A DNA stretch of 40,738 nucleotides from an uncultured Bacteroidota bacterium (lineage in GTDB: Bacteria > Bacteroidota > Rhodothermia > Rhodothermales > Salinibacteraceae), in assembly GCA_937127285.1 (NCBI GenBank), contig CAKZLV010000347.1, forward strand, positions 1 through 40,738, read 5' to 3'. The translations under genes and the position numbers were made by a program. The first letter of the stretch is position 1. The number at the start of each line of letters is the position of its first letter. Shown in pieces: positions 1-8,600 of this stretch. The notes below the pieces were generated by a model. The model saw nothing but the letters and a program-made list of their open reading frames with translations, ran no database searches and had not been told where the DNA came from.

Positions 1-2
1 TC

Positions 3-1010
3 CTGTACTCCGCGCAGGCCGTCCCTCTGGGCGGGCAGGGCGGCCTCGCCCAGGCAGGCGCAATCGTCGAGCGGCGCCTGCAGATTACGCAGGCCCAGGT
101 GAGTACCTCGTACCCGCTGAGCACCACCCGCCGGTTTGAAGTGGGCGTTGGCGGGACGCGCTACGGATTCGGCGTCAACATCCGGGAGCTCGGGCCGACG
201 GGCGCCGTCGGCTTCGGCGACGACGTGTCGCTCGACGAGATTCAGCAGGTGTACGGCGAGCGGAACTTCCCCGACGAGCGCGATACACGCTACTTCGCCA
301 ACGCGTCCGTCGCCTACGTCCGCGACTTCTCGCAGCCCGCCCTCACCGGTCCGGTAAAGGGCGGCCGCTGGCGGTTCGAGGTCAGCCCGACGATCGGGTC
401 GCAAAACTTCGTCAGCGTCCGCGCCGACCTTCGCCGCTACTTCTACGCGGAGCCGTTCACGTTCGCCGTTCAGGGACTGCACGTCGGCAACTACGGCGCC
501 AACTTCAGCCGCGAGTTCGGGATCGGCAATGAGTACATCGGCTACCCGTACAGCCAGGGATTTGTGCGCGGATACAACGTCCGCGAGATTGCCGGAGACA
601 CGCGGCGGGCGGCTCCTGAAAACTGCACGCCGGTGCGGGATCGGGAGGTGCGCATCTCCGAGTGTGCCGAGATCGAGCGTCTCTACGGCACGCGCATGGC
701 CGTGGCCCGTGCCGAACTGCGCGTCCCGCTCCTGGGACCCGAGCGGATTTCCCTCATCCCGTTCCCCTATCTGCCCACCACGCTGGCGGTGTTCGGCGAT
801 GCCGGCGTGACGTGGGACGACGACCAGTTTGCAGACCTCGTGTTCGAAACCGATCCGTCGTCTGCGCTCAACATTCCCGTGACCAGCACCGGCGTGGCCG
901 CCCGGTTCAACGTCCTGGGCCGCCTCCTCCTCGAGGCCTACTACGCCAAGCCCTTCCAGCTGCCCGACACCGATTGGGAATTCGGCCTCCGCATCTCTCC
1001 GGGATGGTAG
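3..1010 (+). CDS. C-terminal part of an outer-membrane beta-barrel protein (surface antigen D15/Omp85-like end), 5' truncated
   Basis: The reading frame is open from the window edge, so the true start lies upstream and only the last 335 residues are visible. They alternate hydrophobic and polar residues as in beta strands. Near the end is a 'VFGDAGVTW' motif and a final strand closing with 'FGLRISPGW', the pattern of the last strands of D15/Omp85-type or TolB-linked barrels. Two cysteines about 15 residues apart (in 'ENCTP' and 'SECAE') could form a disulfide in a surface loop. It ends just before a heptad repeat array and converges with the DAHP synthase gene. The family fit is by pattern only; the upstream domain (for example a propeller or protease) cannot be seen. 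An internal ATG at 99 is in frame but the frame and strand pattern continue upstream of it. Confidence 0.65.
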   Translation: MYSAQAVPLGGQGGLAQAGAIVERRLQITQAQVSTSYPLSTTRRFEVGVGGTRYGFGVNIRELGPTGAVGFGDDVSLDEIQQVYGERNFPDERDTRYFANASVAYVRDFSQPALTGPVKGGRWRFEVSPTIGSQNFVSVRADLRRYFYAEPFTFAVQGLHVGNYGANFSREFGIGNEYIGYPYSQGFVRGYNVREIAGDTRRAAPENCTPVRDREVRISECAEIERLYGTRMAVARAELRVPLLGPERISLIPFPYLPTTLAVFGDAGVTWDDDQFADLVFETDPSSALNIPVTSTGVAARFNVLGRLLLEAYYAKPFQLPDTDWEFGLRISPGW

Positions 1011-1030
1011 GACGACGGGATGGTTGGTTG

Positions 1031-1163
1031 GCTGGGTACTGGGTATTCGGTATTGGGTATTGGGGATCGATCGACGATCCCACTGACCAATCCCCACTAC
1101 CGAGTACCCACTACCGAGTACCCACTACCGAGTACCCACTACCGAGTACCGACTGACCAGCCC
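1031..1163. repeat. Heptad/14-bp tandem array in two inverted halves
   Basis: The left half (about 1031-1068) is G/T-rich on the + strand with units like GGGTATT and CGGTATT. The right half (about 1090-1160) carries four copies of a 14-bp unit CCACTACCGAGTAC. The two halves are roughly reverse complements of each other around a GATCGATC centre, so the array could fold into a large hairpin. It fills the gap between two convergent genes and could act as a transcription barrier. The same 14-bp unit family recurs at about 26.2 kb. Confidence 0.85.
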
Positions 1164-1166
1164 CCA

Positions 1167-2495
1167 TCACCGAAACAGCCGGGCCAGGGGGGCGATGTCG
1201 TCGAGGGGCAGGCTCTGCGGGCCGTCGCTCAGGGCCTCGTCGGGGTTCGGGTGGGCTTCGACCATGACGCCGTGGGCGCCGGCAGCCAGGGCGGCACGCA
1301 CCAGCGCGGGCACCCAGCGACGGGTCCCGCAGGCGTGGGCAGGATCGACGACCACCGGCAGGTGCGTGCGCTCCTGAACGACCGGGACGGCGGAAATATC
1401 GAGGGTATTGCGGGTGGCGGTCTCGAACGTCCGGATGCCCCGCTCACAGAGAAAGACGTTCGGGTTGCCGTGGGCCAGAACGTACTCGGCCGCAGCCAGC
1501 CACTCGTCGATCTCGGCCATCATGCCGCGCTTGAGCATGACGGGCGCGTCCGTTTCCCCGAGCGCCTTCAGGAGCGGGAAATTCTGCATGTTGCGCGCTC
1601 CGATCTGAAGGACGTCCGATTTGTCCGCCACCAACGGAACGTCGTCCGGCTCCATCACCTCCGTAATAACCGGAAGGTCGAAGGTGCGCCCGGCCTCGGC
1701 CAACAGGTCGAGCCCCTCCCGGCCCATGCCCTGAAAGGAGTGGGGGGAGGTGCGCGGCTTGAAACATCCCCCGCGCAGAAGGTCGCCCCCGGCCCGCGCC
1801 ACCGCCTCGGCGCTCCGCAGAATTTGCTCGCGCGACTCCACCGAACAGGGACCGGCAATCAGGACCGGGTCGTCTCCGCCGACCGCGAGCCCGTCTCGAA
1901 TGGACACGACGGTGCCGTCGGGGTTCTGCGACCGGGCGGCCATGCGGTACGGTTTGCTCTCGACGTCTACGTCGGCCGCCTCCTGCTCGGCGCTCGTCTG
2001 CAACCGGGGCGGCCATCCGGTCTCGGCGGCGGCATCCGTCGTCGTTTCGGTCTCCACCGGCGACGCGGCCGCCCCTTCGGACACCGAAGCGGACGGCCCA
2101 TTGTGCGTTTCGTTCGCCGTCCTCGAACCGTTCATCCCTTCCTCGACGAGCCGCAGGGGTCCGGACGCGGCCCGGTCGCCGTCGCGCGACGCCGGTTCCT
2201 TGCCGGTGGATGCGTCGCTGCGCCCGAGGCGCCGGCGCTGGCGCTGCACGAAGTGCGCCAGGATGTGCTCGTAGAGCCGCGCCACCAGGTCGGGGGCGAG
2301 GCCGGCCTCGTCGGCCAGCGACCGGATGCGGTCGAGCAGTTGGTCCTCGCGGGAGGCATCGCGGGCCGGCCGGCCGGTTTCCGCTTTCGTTTCGGCGACC
2401 TCGTCGACGATCTGCTGGCGCCGGGCCAGCAAACGGACGAACTGCCGGTCGATGTCGTCGATGCGCTCGCGAGCGTGCTTCAGGGCGGTAGACAT
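1167..2495 (-). CDS. aroF: Bifunctional chorismate mutase / 3-deoxy-7-phosphoheptulonate (DAHP) synthase
   Basis: It catalyses the first step of the shikimate pathway, joining phosphoenolpyruvate and erythrose 4-phosphate, with an N-terminal AroQ-type chorismate mutase that usually gives feedback control by prephenate/chorismate. Residues 1-90 form the helical mutase domain (starting '[16 protein letters not shown]'). An acidic low-complexity linker of about 90 residues follows. The C-terminal 250 residues are a type I-beta DAHP synthase barrel with 'IAGPCSVES', '[10 protein letters not shown]', 'KRGMM' and 'VDPAHACG'. The start at 2495 (MSTALKH) is chosen because it sits right before the mutase domain; an in-frame ATG at 2567 would add 24 residues unlike the family. 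Length is 442 aa. The linker is longer than usual, as expected in a halophile. No adjacent aromatic-pathway genes are seen. Confidence 0.93.
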   Translation of the reverse strand: MSTALKHARERIDDIDRQFVRLLARRQQIVDEVAETKAETGRPARDASREDQLLDRIRSLADEAGLAPDLVARLYEHILAHFVQRQRRRLGRSDASTGKEPASRDGDRAASGPLRLVEEGMNGSRTANETHNGPSASVSEGAAASPVETETTTDAAAETGWPPRLQTSAEQEAADVDVESKPYRMAARSQNPDGTVVSIRDGLAVGGDDPVLIAGPCSVESREQILRSAEAVARAGGDLLRGGCFKPRTSPHSFQGMGREGLDLLAEAGRTFDLPVITEVMEPDDVPLVADKSDVLQIGARNMQNFPLLKALGETDAPVMLKRGMMAEIDEWLAAAEYVLAHGNPNVFLCERGIRTFETATRNTLDISAVPVVQERTHLPVVVDPAHACGTRRWVPALVRAALAAGAHGVMVEAHPNPDEALSDGPQSLPLDDIAPLARLFR

Positions 2496-2584
2496 GGGTG
2501 CGGGATCGGGATCTCCAGTGAAAGAGAGGGAGAGCCCGCCGGGGGCGCCGCTGTCGCGGCACTGCACTCATCCAGACCCGGAAG

Positions 2585-2619
2585 TTAAAAACCCACCGGG
2601 CCAGAGAGGCCGGCGGGTT
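2585..2619 (-). terminator. Rho-independent terminator, minus strand
   Basis: Arms at 2590-2599 and 2610-2619 pair over 10 bp with a single G-U wobble (AACCCGCCGG with CCGGTGGGTT on the minus strand) around a 10-nt loop, followed by a T run on the minus strand. It lies just downstream of the small minus-strand gene ending at 2650 and upstream of aroF, so it would separate the two transcripts. Confidence 0.8.
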
Positions 2620-2649
2620 GGGACGATATACAAAGGGGGAAGGGATCGT

Positions 2650-2808
2650 CTACATTCCGCCGGCGTGACCATAGGCAACCACATAAAAATACGCGAGGTC
2701 CAGATACAGGACACTCGCGTACACAGCCCCCAGCACGGCGACAGACGAAGCGGTCGCGTCGGTCAGCACCCGGATGGGTGCGGCGGAATGAGGGGCTGTT
2801 TGATTCAT
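2650..2808 (-). CDS. Small predicted single-span membrane protein, uncharacterised
   Basis: This is a 52-residue frame starting MNQTAPHSAAP. A hydrophobic stretch at about residues 18-44 is rich in V, A, L and Y and could cross the membrane once, and the tail is 'YGHAGGM'. I do not recognise a family. Support for it being real is the hydrophobic segment, its position between a terminator directly downstream and an otherwise empty 257-bp upstream gap, and the lack of a better frame on either strand. The start is chosen at 2808 because upstream in-frame residues are arginine-rich and look like untranslated sequence. No clear Shine-Dalgarno is visible. It could be non-coding. Confidence 0.45.
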   Translation of the reverse strand: MNQTAPHSAAPIRVLTDATASSVAVLGAVYASVLYLDLAYFYVVAYGHAGGM

Positions 2809-3065
2809 AGCATTTGTACGGTACGGTGCAGTCCGGCCGATGTCAAGGCGATCACCTGTGATTGTTTTGTTGAGCGAAGACCTCCTTCCGCTTCGCACAG
2901 CTGGCTTTCTCCCGGTTGCCTGCCAATTCCCGGCGAAAGGTGCCCGCTGGGTGGAGCGGCTCGTTGCGCGTGACGCGATCGGTTCCTTGCTTCTACAACG
3001 TCATGCACGCCCCCAACCTGTCCGTGCATGATCGTCGTCGCCCTCCATGCTGATCCCACCTCCTC

Positions 3066-4757
3066 ATGAAGGATTACCTGCGTACCGAAATCCGTCACGT
3101 ACTCGACACGCTCGGCGACGTGCCGGAGTCGTTCGAGATCGAACTGGAAAAGCCCGCCCGGGAGGAGCACGGAGACCTGGCGACGAACACGGCCATGCGC
3201 CTGGCGAGCGTTCTGCAATCCAATCCCCGGTCGATCGCCGAGGACATCGCCGAGGGGCTGCGCGAGCAGGTCGACCCGGATCGCATTCGGGCCGTCGAGG
3301 TGGCCGGGCCCGGCTTTATCAACTTCCGCTTTTCTCAGAACTATCTGTTTCGAGGGCTGGCCGACCTTCTGGAAGCCGGCGAGTGGTACGGGCGGAGCGA
3401 CCAGGGGGCGGGCCGGACGGCCCTGGTCGAGTACGTGAGCGCCAACCCGACGGGCCCGCTGACGGTCGGGCACGGACGCAACGCCGTTCTGGGGGATACG
3501 ATCGCGAATCTCTTGGACTGGACCGGCCACGAGGTTACCCGCGAATACTACTTCAACGATGCCGGACGCCAGATGCGCGTCCTCGGGGCGTCGGTGCGGG
3601 CGCGGTACGAGGCGATGGCGGCCGACGAGGTGCCGACCAAAACGATCGAGGTCGACGAGGGAGACGCCGTCGAGGTGCCGGAGAGCTTCCCCGAGGACGG
3701 ATACCTGGGCGATTACATCACGGACATCGCGCGGTCGGTCTACGACGAGCACGGCGCGTCTCTTCTCACGACGGAGACGCTCCGCCCCTTTATCGAAGCG
3801 GCCGAGGAGCAGATTCTGGCCGAGATCGAAGAGACGCTCGCCGACCTCGACATCCACATGGATGCCTTCTTCAACGAGCAGTCGCTCTACGACGAGGGGC
3901 AGGTGCAGTCGGTCGTCGACGCCCTTACCGAGAACGGGTACACCTACGAAGAGGACGAGGCCCTGTGGTTTAAGGCGACCGAGTTCGGCCGGGAAAAGGA
4001 CCGCGTTTTGATCAAGCAGAGCGGGGAGGCCACCTACCGGACGCCGGACATCGCGTATCACGTCACGAAGTTCGAGCGGGACTTCGACGTGATCGTCGAC
4101 ATCTTCGGCGCCGATCACATCGACGCGTATCCGGACGTTCTCGCCGCGCTCGACGTCCTCGGATACGACGCCGATCGCGTGGAGGTGATTCTGTATCAGT
4201 TCGTGACGCTCGTGCGCGGCGGGGAGCCGGTCAAGATGAGCACGCGCCGCGCCAACTACGTCACCCTCGACGATCTCATCGAAGAGGTCGGCGCCGACGT
4301 CGCCCGGTTCTTTTTTCTGATGCGCTCATCGGACACCCACCTCAACTTCGACCTCGAGCTGGCGAAGGAGGCCAGCGACAAGAATCCGGTCTTCTACCTT
4401 CAGTACGCGCATGCCCGCATCTGCTCGGTCATCGACAAGGCCGAGGAGGTGGGGCTTTCCTTCGACGCCGAACCGGACCTGTCGCTCTTGACCCACGAGG
4501 ACGAGGTCGCCCTCATGAAGGAGCTCTTGCGCTTTCCGACCGAACTGCAGAAGGCGGCCGAGGCCCGGGCCCCGCACTTCGTCCCGACGTACCTGCGCGA
4601 GGTGGCGACCGCGTTCTCCCAGTTCTACGACCGCTGCCGCATCGTTGGAGAAGACGACGAACTGGCCGTGGCGCGCCTTCACCTCGCCCGGGCAGCACAG
4701 ATCGTGCTGCGCAACGGGCTGACCGTGCTCGGCATCGCGGCCCCGCGGCAGATGTAG
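3066..4757 (+). CDS. argS: Arginyl-tRNA synthetase
   Basis: A class I aminoacyl-tRNA synthetase that charges tRNA-Arg in the cytoplasm. The 563-aa product has the N-terminal Add-1 type domain (about residues 1-85), a Rossmann core with the HIGH-equivalent 'HGRN' at 136-139 following 'SANPTGPLTVG', and the KMSKS-equivalent 'KMSTR' at about 390-394. The C-terminal helical DALR anticodon-binding domain ends in 'APRQM'. Length matches bacterial ArgS. It is preceded by 257 bp without a gene and converges with the next minus-strand gene over a 13-bp gap. A tRNA-Arg(TCT) gene lies at 19.1 kb. Nothing is missing from the catalytic motifs. Confidence 0.97.
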   Translation: MKDYLRTEIRHVLDTLGDVPESFEIELEKPAREEHGDLATNTAMRLASVLQSNPRSIAEDIAEGLREQVDPDRIRAVEVAGPGFINFRFSQNYLFRGLADLLEAGEWYGRSDQGAGRTALVEYVSANPTGPLTVGHGRNAVLGDTIANLLDWTGHEVTREYYFNDAGRQMRVLGASVRARYEAMAADEVPTKTIEVDEGDAVEVPESFPEDGYLGDYITDIARSVYDEHGASLLTTETLRPFIEAAEEQILAEIEETLADLDIHMDAFFNEQSLYDEGQVQSVVDALTENGYTYEEDEALWFKATEFGREKDRVLIKQSGEATYRTPDIAYHVTKFERDFDVIVDIFGADHIDAYPDVLAALDVLGYDADRVEVILYQFVTLVRGGEPVKMSTRRANYVTLDDLIEEVGADVARFFFLMRSSDTHLNFDLELAKEASDKNPVFYLQYAHARICSVIDKAEEVGLSFDAEPDLSLLTHEDEVALMKELLRFPTELQKAAEARAPHFVPTYLREVATAFSQFYDRCRIVGEDDELAVARLHLARAAQIVLRNGLTVLGIAAPRQM

Positions 4758-4771
4758 GCCGCCGGCGGCCT
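4756..4771. terminator. 16-bp perfect palindrome filling the gap between convergent genes
   Basis: AGGCCGCCGGCGGCCT spans the last base of the argS stop codon to the first base of the opposing stop codon, a perfect palindrome. It can form a GC hairpin in either transcript, but no T run follows, so intrinsic termination is only a possibility. Confidence 0.45.
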
Positions 4772-5172
4772 CACCCTTCCGCCACGGCGTCGTCCTCCGG
4801 GCAGCGTTCGGCCCGGTTGCCGGTCGGGGGCGCGATGTCGGCGCCGCGCAGGATGCCATCGAGTTCCAGCATGGCAGTGGCGCCGTGCAGAAGGGTGTCG
4901 AGGCGCAGCACCTCCGTCGAACACAAAACGACAACCGACTGCCCCGGGCCGCGCAGTTGCCACCGGCAGTCGTTGCCGCAGCGATAGACGTCGCCCGCCA
5001 GCGAATGAGTGGCCTCGTGCAGGTCGTGGACCGCCTCGGGAGGGAGCGTCCACCTCAGATCGCCCAGGGTGATGCGCACCAGGCGGTCGGAGAGGCGGTG
5101 GACGGTTCCGTGGTCGGTCGCAAATACGACGGACGGATCGGGAAACGAAGCGTCGGTCTCAGAAAGCGTCAT
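4771..5172 (-). CDS. Uncharacterised 133-aa protein
   Basis: The frame starts MTLSETDAS and ends 'PEDDAVAEG'. It contains a compact, mixed alpha/beta-looking core: 'HGTVHRLSDRLVRITLGDLRWTL', a Cys pair 'YRCGNDCRW', then 'QSVVVLCSTEVLRLDTLLH'. No catalytic motif is evident. It vaguely resembles small Bacteroidota proteins with a 'gntyhltfgn'-type fold, but I cannot name a family. The same frame is open far upstream through the exchanger gene; the ATG at 5172 is chosen because the residues upstream of it are shadow sequence of low quality (Arg/Pro/His-rich). It converges with argS and lies 137 bp downstream of the exchanger, so the two could be co-transcribed. Confidence 0.75.
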   Translation of the reverse strand: MTLSETDASFPDPSVVFATDHGTVHRLSDRLVRITLGDLRWTLPPEAVHDLHEATHSLAGDVYRCGNDCRWQLRGPGQSVVVLCSTEVLRLDTLLHGATAMLELDGILRGADIAPPTGNRAERCPEDDAVAEG

Positions 5173-5309
5173 CGGAGTCGCCGTCAACACGTGAACGTAC
5201 TGCAACGGACTATTTAGATCCGATCCAGATAAGCAGGTTCCGCCGGACGGGCGTCGGGCTTGCGGTCGTCGGGCTCGCGGAGACGCACCGACGCCAGCGA
5301 GGGCGGAGC

Positions 5310-6314
5310 TCAGGCGACGATGGTGGTGACCCCGATCGTTTCCAGAACCATCCACACGATAAAGACGGCGTAGAGGCCGAGCAAGAGGTAGGCGTCGTCG
5401 CTGCGCAGCGTCAGCTCGATCCGCATGGTGGCGAAGAGAACGAGCGTTGCGACGGTGAGATAGGCCATCATTGGAACCGCCGCGGCAAAGTTCACCGATG
5501 CCGCCCCGGCAATGAGAACGCCGGCGGGAACGGCAACGAGGAGGTCGAAGATGTTCGATCCCAGGACGTTGGCAATGCTGACGGTTCCGTAGCCGGAGCG
5601 CGCCGCCCGCACGCTGACGAACGCATCTGGCAGGCTCGTGCCTGCCGCCACGACGGTCAGTCCCCACAGAAAGGGAGGCGTTCCGAACCATTCGCCGAAC
5701 CCGATGGCGGCGTTGACAAGCGCCTCGACCCCGATGAGGATGAGCAGCAGGCTGACCGAGAGCTTTCCCCATTCGCGCCGGATGGGGATGGGCTCTGGCG
5801 ACGAGTCGGCCGTGAAGTCGAACGCATCCTGTTGCTGGAGGAAGAGGTAGAGGGCATAGAGCCCGATGGGAAAAACCGCGAGGGTTCGCGTCACCATCCC
5901 GGTGGTCTGCGGGCCGGGGAGGGGGTGGTAGATGACCGCAAGCGCGAAGGTGAGCAGAAGGACGGCGACCGATGTGAGGTAGAACTGCGCGTCCTTGAAG
6001 ACGAGTTCTCGCTCCACCACGATCTTCTGACTGGCGATGGCGGCCAGGCCGGGGATCACGAGAATATTGAAGATGGCGGATCCGACGATGGCCGCCACCC
6101 CCAAATCGAACGTGCCGTGAAGCAGCGTCGACAGTATGGTGCTGGACAGCTCCGGGAAGCTGGAGCCGACGGCAGTGATCACGCCCCCCTGAACGACGGG
6201 AGGGAGCTGATAGTGAAGCGACAGGCGCCGGGACGCCGACTCCAGTTTTTCGCTTCCCCACCACGTGATGGCCGTGCCGAAAACGGCGAGGCCGGTGTAA
6301 AGAAGAAGAAGCAC
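5310..6314 (-). CDS. CaCA-family Na+/Ca2+ (cation) exchanger, inner membrane
   Basis: A 334-aa polytopic membrane protein with about ten hydrophobic segments. The two inverted alpha repeats of the family are clear: 'GSSFPE' at residues 50-55 with 'GSAIFN' at 78-83, and 'GTSLPD' at 225-230 with 'GSNIFD' at 252-257. The acidic residues E55 and D230 are the expected cation ligands. A hydrophilic cytoplasmic loop (about 160-185) separates the halves. Such proteins exchange cytosolic Ca2+ (or another cation) for Na+ or H+, which suits a high-salt habitat. The family is sure; the ion pair is not. The start at 6314 gives a hydrophobic first segment directly at the N-terminus. The preceding 376 bp hold no gene but a 15-bp repeat array. 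Confidence 0.9.
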   Translation of the reverse strand: MLLLLYTGLAVFGTAITWWGSEKLESASRRLSLHYQLPPVVQGGVITAVGSSFPELSSTILSTLLHGTFDLGVAAIVGSAIFNILVIPGLAAIASQKIVVERELVFKDAQFYLTSVAVLLLTFALAVIYHPLPGPQTTGMVTRTLAVFPIGLYALYLFLQQQDAFDFTADSSPEPIPIRREWGKLSVSLLLILIGVEALVNAAIGFGEWFGTPPFLWGLTVVAAGTSLPDAFVSVRAARSGYGTVSIANVLGSNIFDLLVAVPAGVLIAGAASVNFAAAVPMMAYLTVATLVLFATMRIELTLRSDDAYLLLGLYAVFIVWMVLETIGVTTIVA

Positions 6315-6499
6315 GTGGGGAGCAGGACGCCAGGTGAAAAGGATACCGTCGAACTGGACACATAGGAGAACCGGGGAGCTTCCGGATCTCTCCCATCAAC
6401 TTCTTCTATTCATGCCCCTTTCGAAACCGGTTCTGAAGCCGGGACCGGGGGCCGTCGGGCGTCGCCGTAGAGCCTGCTATCCGCATGCCCCAGATACTG

Positions 6500-6589
6500 G
6501 ACCGGCTTTCGGTCGGCCGGCTTCCGGCGGGCCGGCTTTCGGCAGGCCGGCTTTGGTTGGGTTGGATTTCGTTGGGTTGGATCCGTGCT
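6500..6589. repeat. 15-bp tandem array, six degenerating units
   Basis: Units of exactly 15 bp follow each other at 6500, 6515, 6530, 6545, 6560 and 6575. The first four share GGCCGGCTT (the first with A for G at its second base), and the last two share GGTTGGAT, so the array drifts in sequence along its length. It lies in the 376-bp gap between divergent exchanger and pgi genes, where promoters of both should be. The array is in frame with pgi, but translation through it gives a repetitive Gly-Arg-Leu stretch unlike any Pgi. I see no other feature in the gap. Confidence 0.85.
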
Positions 6590-6691
6590 ATCCGTTATCG
6601 TGCGAAGACACGGGAGCGGCACCGCTTTTTCCGAACGTCCCGGCGATCCTCCCGACCGATCACTTCCTCACCACCGACCTCCACTCGATCG

Positions 6692-8047
6692 ATGATTCGA
6701 CTTGACGACGCGCCCGTTCACGAGTTTCTCCCCGACGACGCCCTCTCCGACCAGATCCCGGACCTTGCCGACGCCCACCGCCGCCTTCTCGACGGCGAGG
6801 GAGCCGGCAGCGACATGCTGGGATGGCGCGACCTGCTGTTGAACCCGGACGACGCGCTGATCGAAGACATCGAGGCAACCGCCGCCCACCTGCGCCGTGA
6901 TGCCGATGTGCTCTTGTGCCTGGGGATCGGGGGATCCTATCTCGGCGCACGGGCCGTCATCGACGCCCTGACTCCGTACTTTCCGTCGCCCGACGCCTCG
7001 TCTCCCGGTTCCGAAGCAGCAGACGCGGACGACGACGTCGACGGCCGGAGCACGGACCCGAGCCGCCCGCCGGAGATCCTCTTTGCCGGTCATCACACCA
7101 GCGGCCGCTACCTGCGCGAACTGCTCGACCGGCTGGAGGGAACGTCCGTCTACGTAAACGTCATCTCGAAGAGCGGGACGACCCTCGAAACAGCCCTCGC
7201 CTTCCGCTTCGTCCGCCAGTGGATGGAGGATCGGTTCGCAGATGCCAGTGACCGCATCATCATCACGACCGATCCCGAGACGGGTGCCCTGAACGCGCTC
7301 CACGCCGAGCGAAACTACAAGAAGTACGTCATTCCGCGGGATGTGGGCGGCCGGTTTTCGGTGTTGACTCCGGTCGGGCTCTTGCCCATTGCTGCGGCCG
7401 GCATCGACATTCGCTCCCTGTTCTACGGCGCCGTATCGATGTGCGAGTCGCTCAGCCGGCGAGAGCCGGTGGCGTCAATGGATGCCCTGCGGTATGCCGG
7501 GATTCGCGCTTTGCTGCTGGAGCAGGGCTACGATCTGGAAGTGCTGGCGGTGTTCGAACCGGCGCTTCGCGGCGTCGGCAGCTGGTGGCAGCAACTCTTC
7601 GGCGAGAGCGAGGGGAAGGACAACACCGGCCTGTTTCCCTCCGTCGTTCAGTACACCACCGACCTCCACTCGCTGGGGCAGTACATGCAGGACGGGCAGC
7701 GGACGATGATGGAGACCTTTCTGATGGCGGAGGACGACGGCGGCGACCTCGACATTCCCGCCAGCGAGGACAACCTCGACGACCTCAATTACGTGGCCGG
7801 CACGTCGCTGTCGGACGTCACACGCGGGGCCTATGAAGGGACGCTTCGGGCCCACACAGACGGTGGCGTCCCGTCCATTACCCTCTGGATGGACCGCATC
7901 GACGCGGAATCGGTGGGCGCGCTGCTGTACTTCTTCGAGCACGCAGTCGCCGTCAGCGGGTATCTCATCGGCGTCCATCCGTTCAATCAACCGGGCGTGG
8001 AGGACTACAAGCGGGAAATGTACCGGCGCCTGGGTCGCGACGACTGA
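6692..8047 (+). CDS. pgi: Glucose-6-phosphate isomerase
   Basis: It interconverts glucose 6-phosphate and fructose 6-phosphate in glycolysis/gluconeogenesis. The 451-aa length matches the short (Bacillus/Thermotoga-type) Pgi. Visible motifs are 'LCLGIGGSYLGARAV' near residue 75, the phosphate-binding 'SKSGTTLET', 'GESEGKDNTGLFPS' with the catalytic glutamate region, and 'GVHPFNQPGVEDYK' with the C-terminal lysine. An acidic low-complexity insertion (about residues 103-127, rich in D, E, S) lies in a surface loop and is a halophile trait. The ATG at 6692 is chosen over an upstream one at 6485 because the extra 69 residues come from the tandem repeat array. The gene ends right before the DnaA-box cluster. 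Confidence 0.95.
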   Translation: MIRLDDAPVHEFLPDDALSDQIPDLADAHRRLLDGEGAGSDMLGWRDLLLNPDDALIEDIEATAAHLRRDADVLLCLGIGGSYLGARAVIDALTPYFPSPDASSPGSEAADADDDVDGRSTDPSRPPEILFAGHHTSGRYLRELLDRLEGTSVYVNVISKSGTTLETALAFRFVRQWMEDRFADASDRIIITTDPETGALNALHAERNYKKYVIPRDVGGRFSVLTPVGLLPIAAAGIDIRSLFYGAVSMCESLSRREPVASMDALRYAGIRALLLEQGYDLEVLAVFEPALRGVGSWWQQLFGESEGKDNTGLFPSVVQYTTDLHSLGQYMQDGQRTMMETFLMAEDDGGDLDIPASEDNLDDLNYVAGTSLSDVTRGAYEGTLRAHTDGGVPSITLWMDRIDAESVGALLYFFEHAVAVSGYLIGVHPFNQPGVEDYKREMYRRLGRDD

Positions 8048-8100
8048 CAGCCGCTATACCAGTCAGACCCGCGTCGCCGCGGCCCCTCCCTGTGCTTTTC

Positions 8101-8516
8101 TTATCCACAATTTTGTGGATAACCGGTGGATAAGTGGGGAATAACACCTTAATAACACGGGAGTCATTCACGAAGCGCGATCGGCTGTGCATAACGGAAC
8201 CCTTCGTCCACCTCCGTCCCGAAGTTCTCAACACTGTGGATGAGTGTGCACAACCGGTCACGTGTTTTCCCCGATCTGACTGTGGATGACTGTGGAAACG
8301 TGGAAAACCGGCCGATTTCGGCCCCAAACGGCGTTTACCAGCATGGAATCCCGCTCTGTTTGTGGATAACTTCGGGGATGAGAGCCCGATTTATCCACAT
8401 CGGGAGCTCCGGCCTGTGGGTAGATCGGTTATCAACATATCCACAGCACCAACAACAACAAACACATTTTTGTACCCAAACCCAGATGCCTTGTACATAA
8501 CAGGGGATGTGGATAA
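8101..8516. other. DnaA-box cluster, candidate replication origin or DnaA-titration site
   Basis: Six perfect TTATNCACA boxes lie at 8101-8109 (+), 8114-8122 (-), 8186-8194 (-), 8361-8369 (-), 8391-8399 (+) and 8508-8516 (-). The first two form an inverted pair with 10-bp arms and a 2-bp spacer. One-mismatch boxes lie at 8125, 8235, 8245, 8281, 8429, 8437 and 8492. The stretch (8048-8740 between pgi and comEC) has no credible gene and is visibly more AT-rich than its surroundings. A run of CAA triplets (about 8449-8461) follows a box at 8437, and short inverted repeats follow at 8549-8600. The density exceeds that upstream of dnaA. Whether it is oriC, half of a bipartite origin, or a datA-like sink cannot be told from sequence. 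Confidence 0.8.
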
Positions 8517-8548
8517 CTCAACCAATCCGCGATACGGCTCACGGAGAA

Positions 8549-8600
8549 CTGATATACAGCAAATCCACCGATCTGAGACTGATATAGAAGGGTATATCAG
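8549..8600. repeat. CTGATATA repeats: two direct copies 30 bp apart plus one inverted copy
   Basis: CTGATATA occurs at 8549-8556 and 8579-8586, and its reverse complement TATATCAG at 8593-8600, giving an 8-bp stem with a 6-nt loop. The AT-rich repeats sit at the right edge of the DnaA-box cluster, where an unwinding element or a protein-binding iteron would be expected. They could instead belong to a comEC-side regulatory site, although comEC reads toward this region. Confidence 0.6.

Noticed and set aside
1020-2588. A 522-codon plus-strand frame
   Set aside because: It is antisense to the DAHP synthase fusion and begins within the repeat array.
4771-6399. A single 542-codon minus-strand gene
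   Set aside because: Only the last 133 codons look like protein; the rest is a shifted-frame shadow of the exchanger gene, which has clear family motifs in its own frame.
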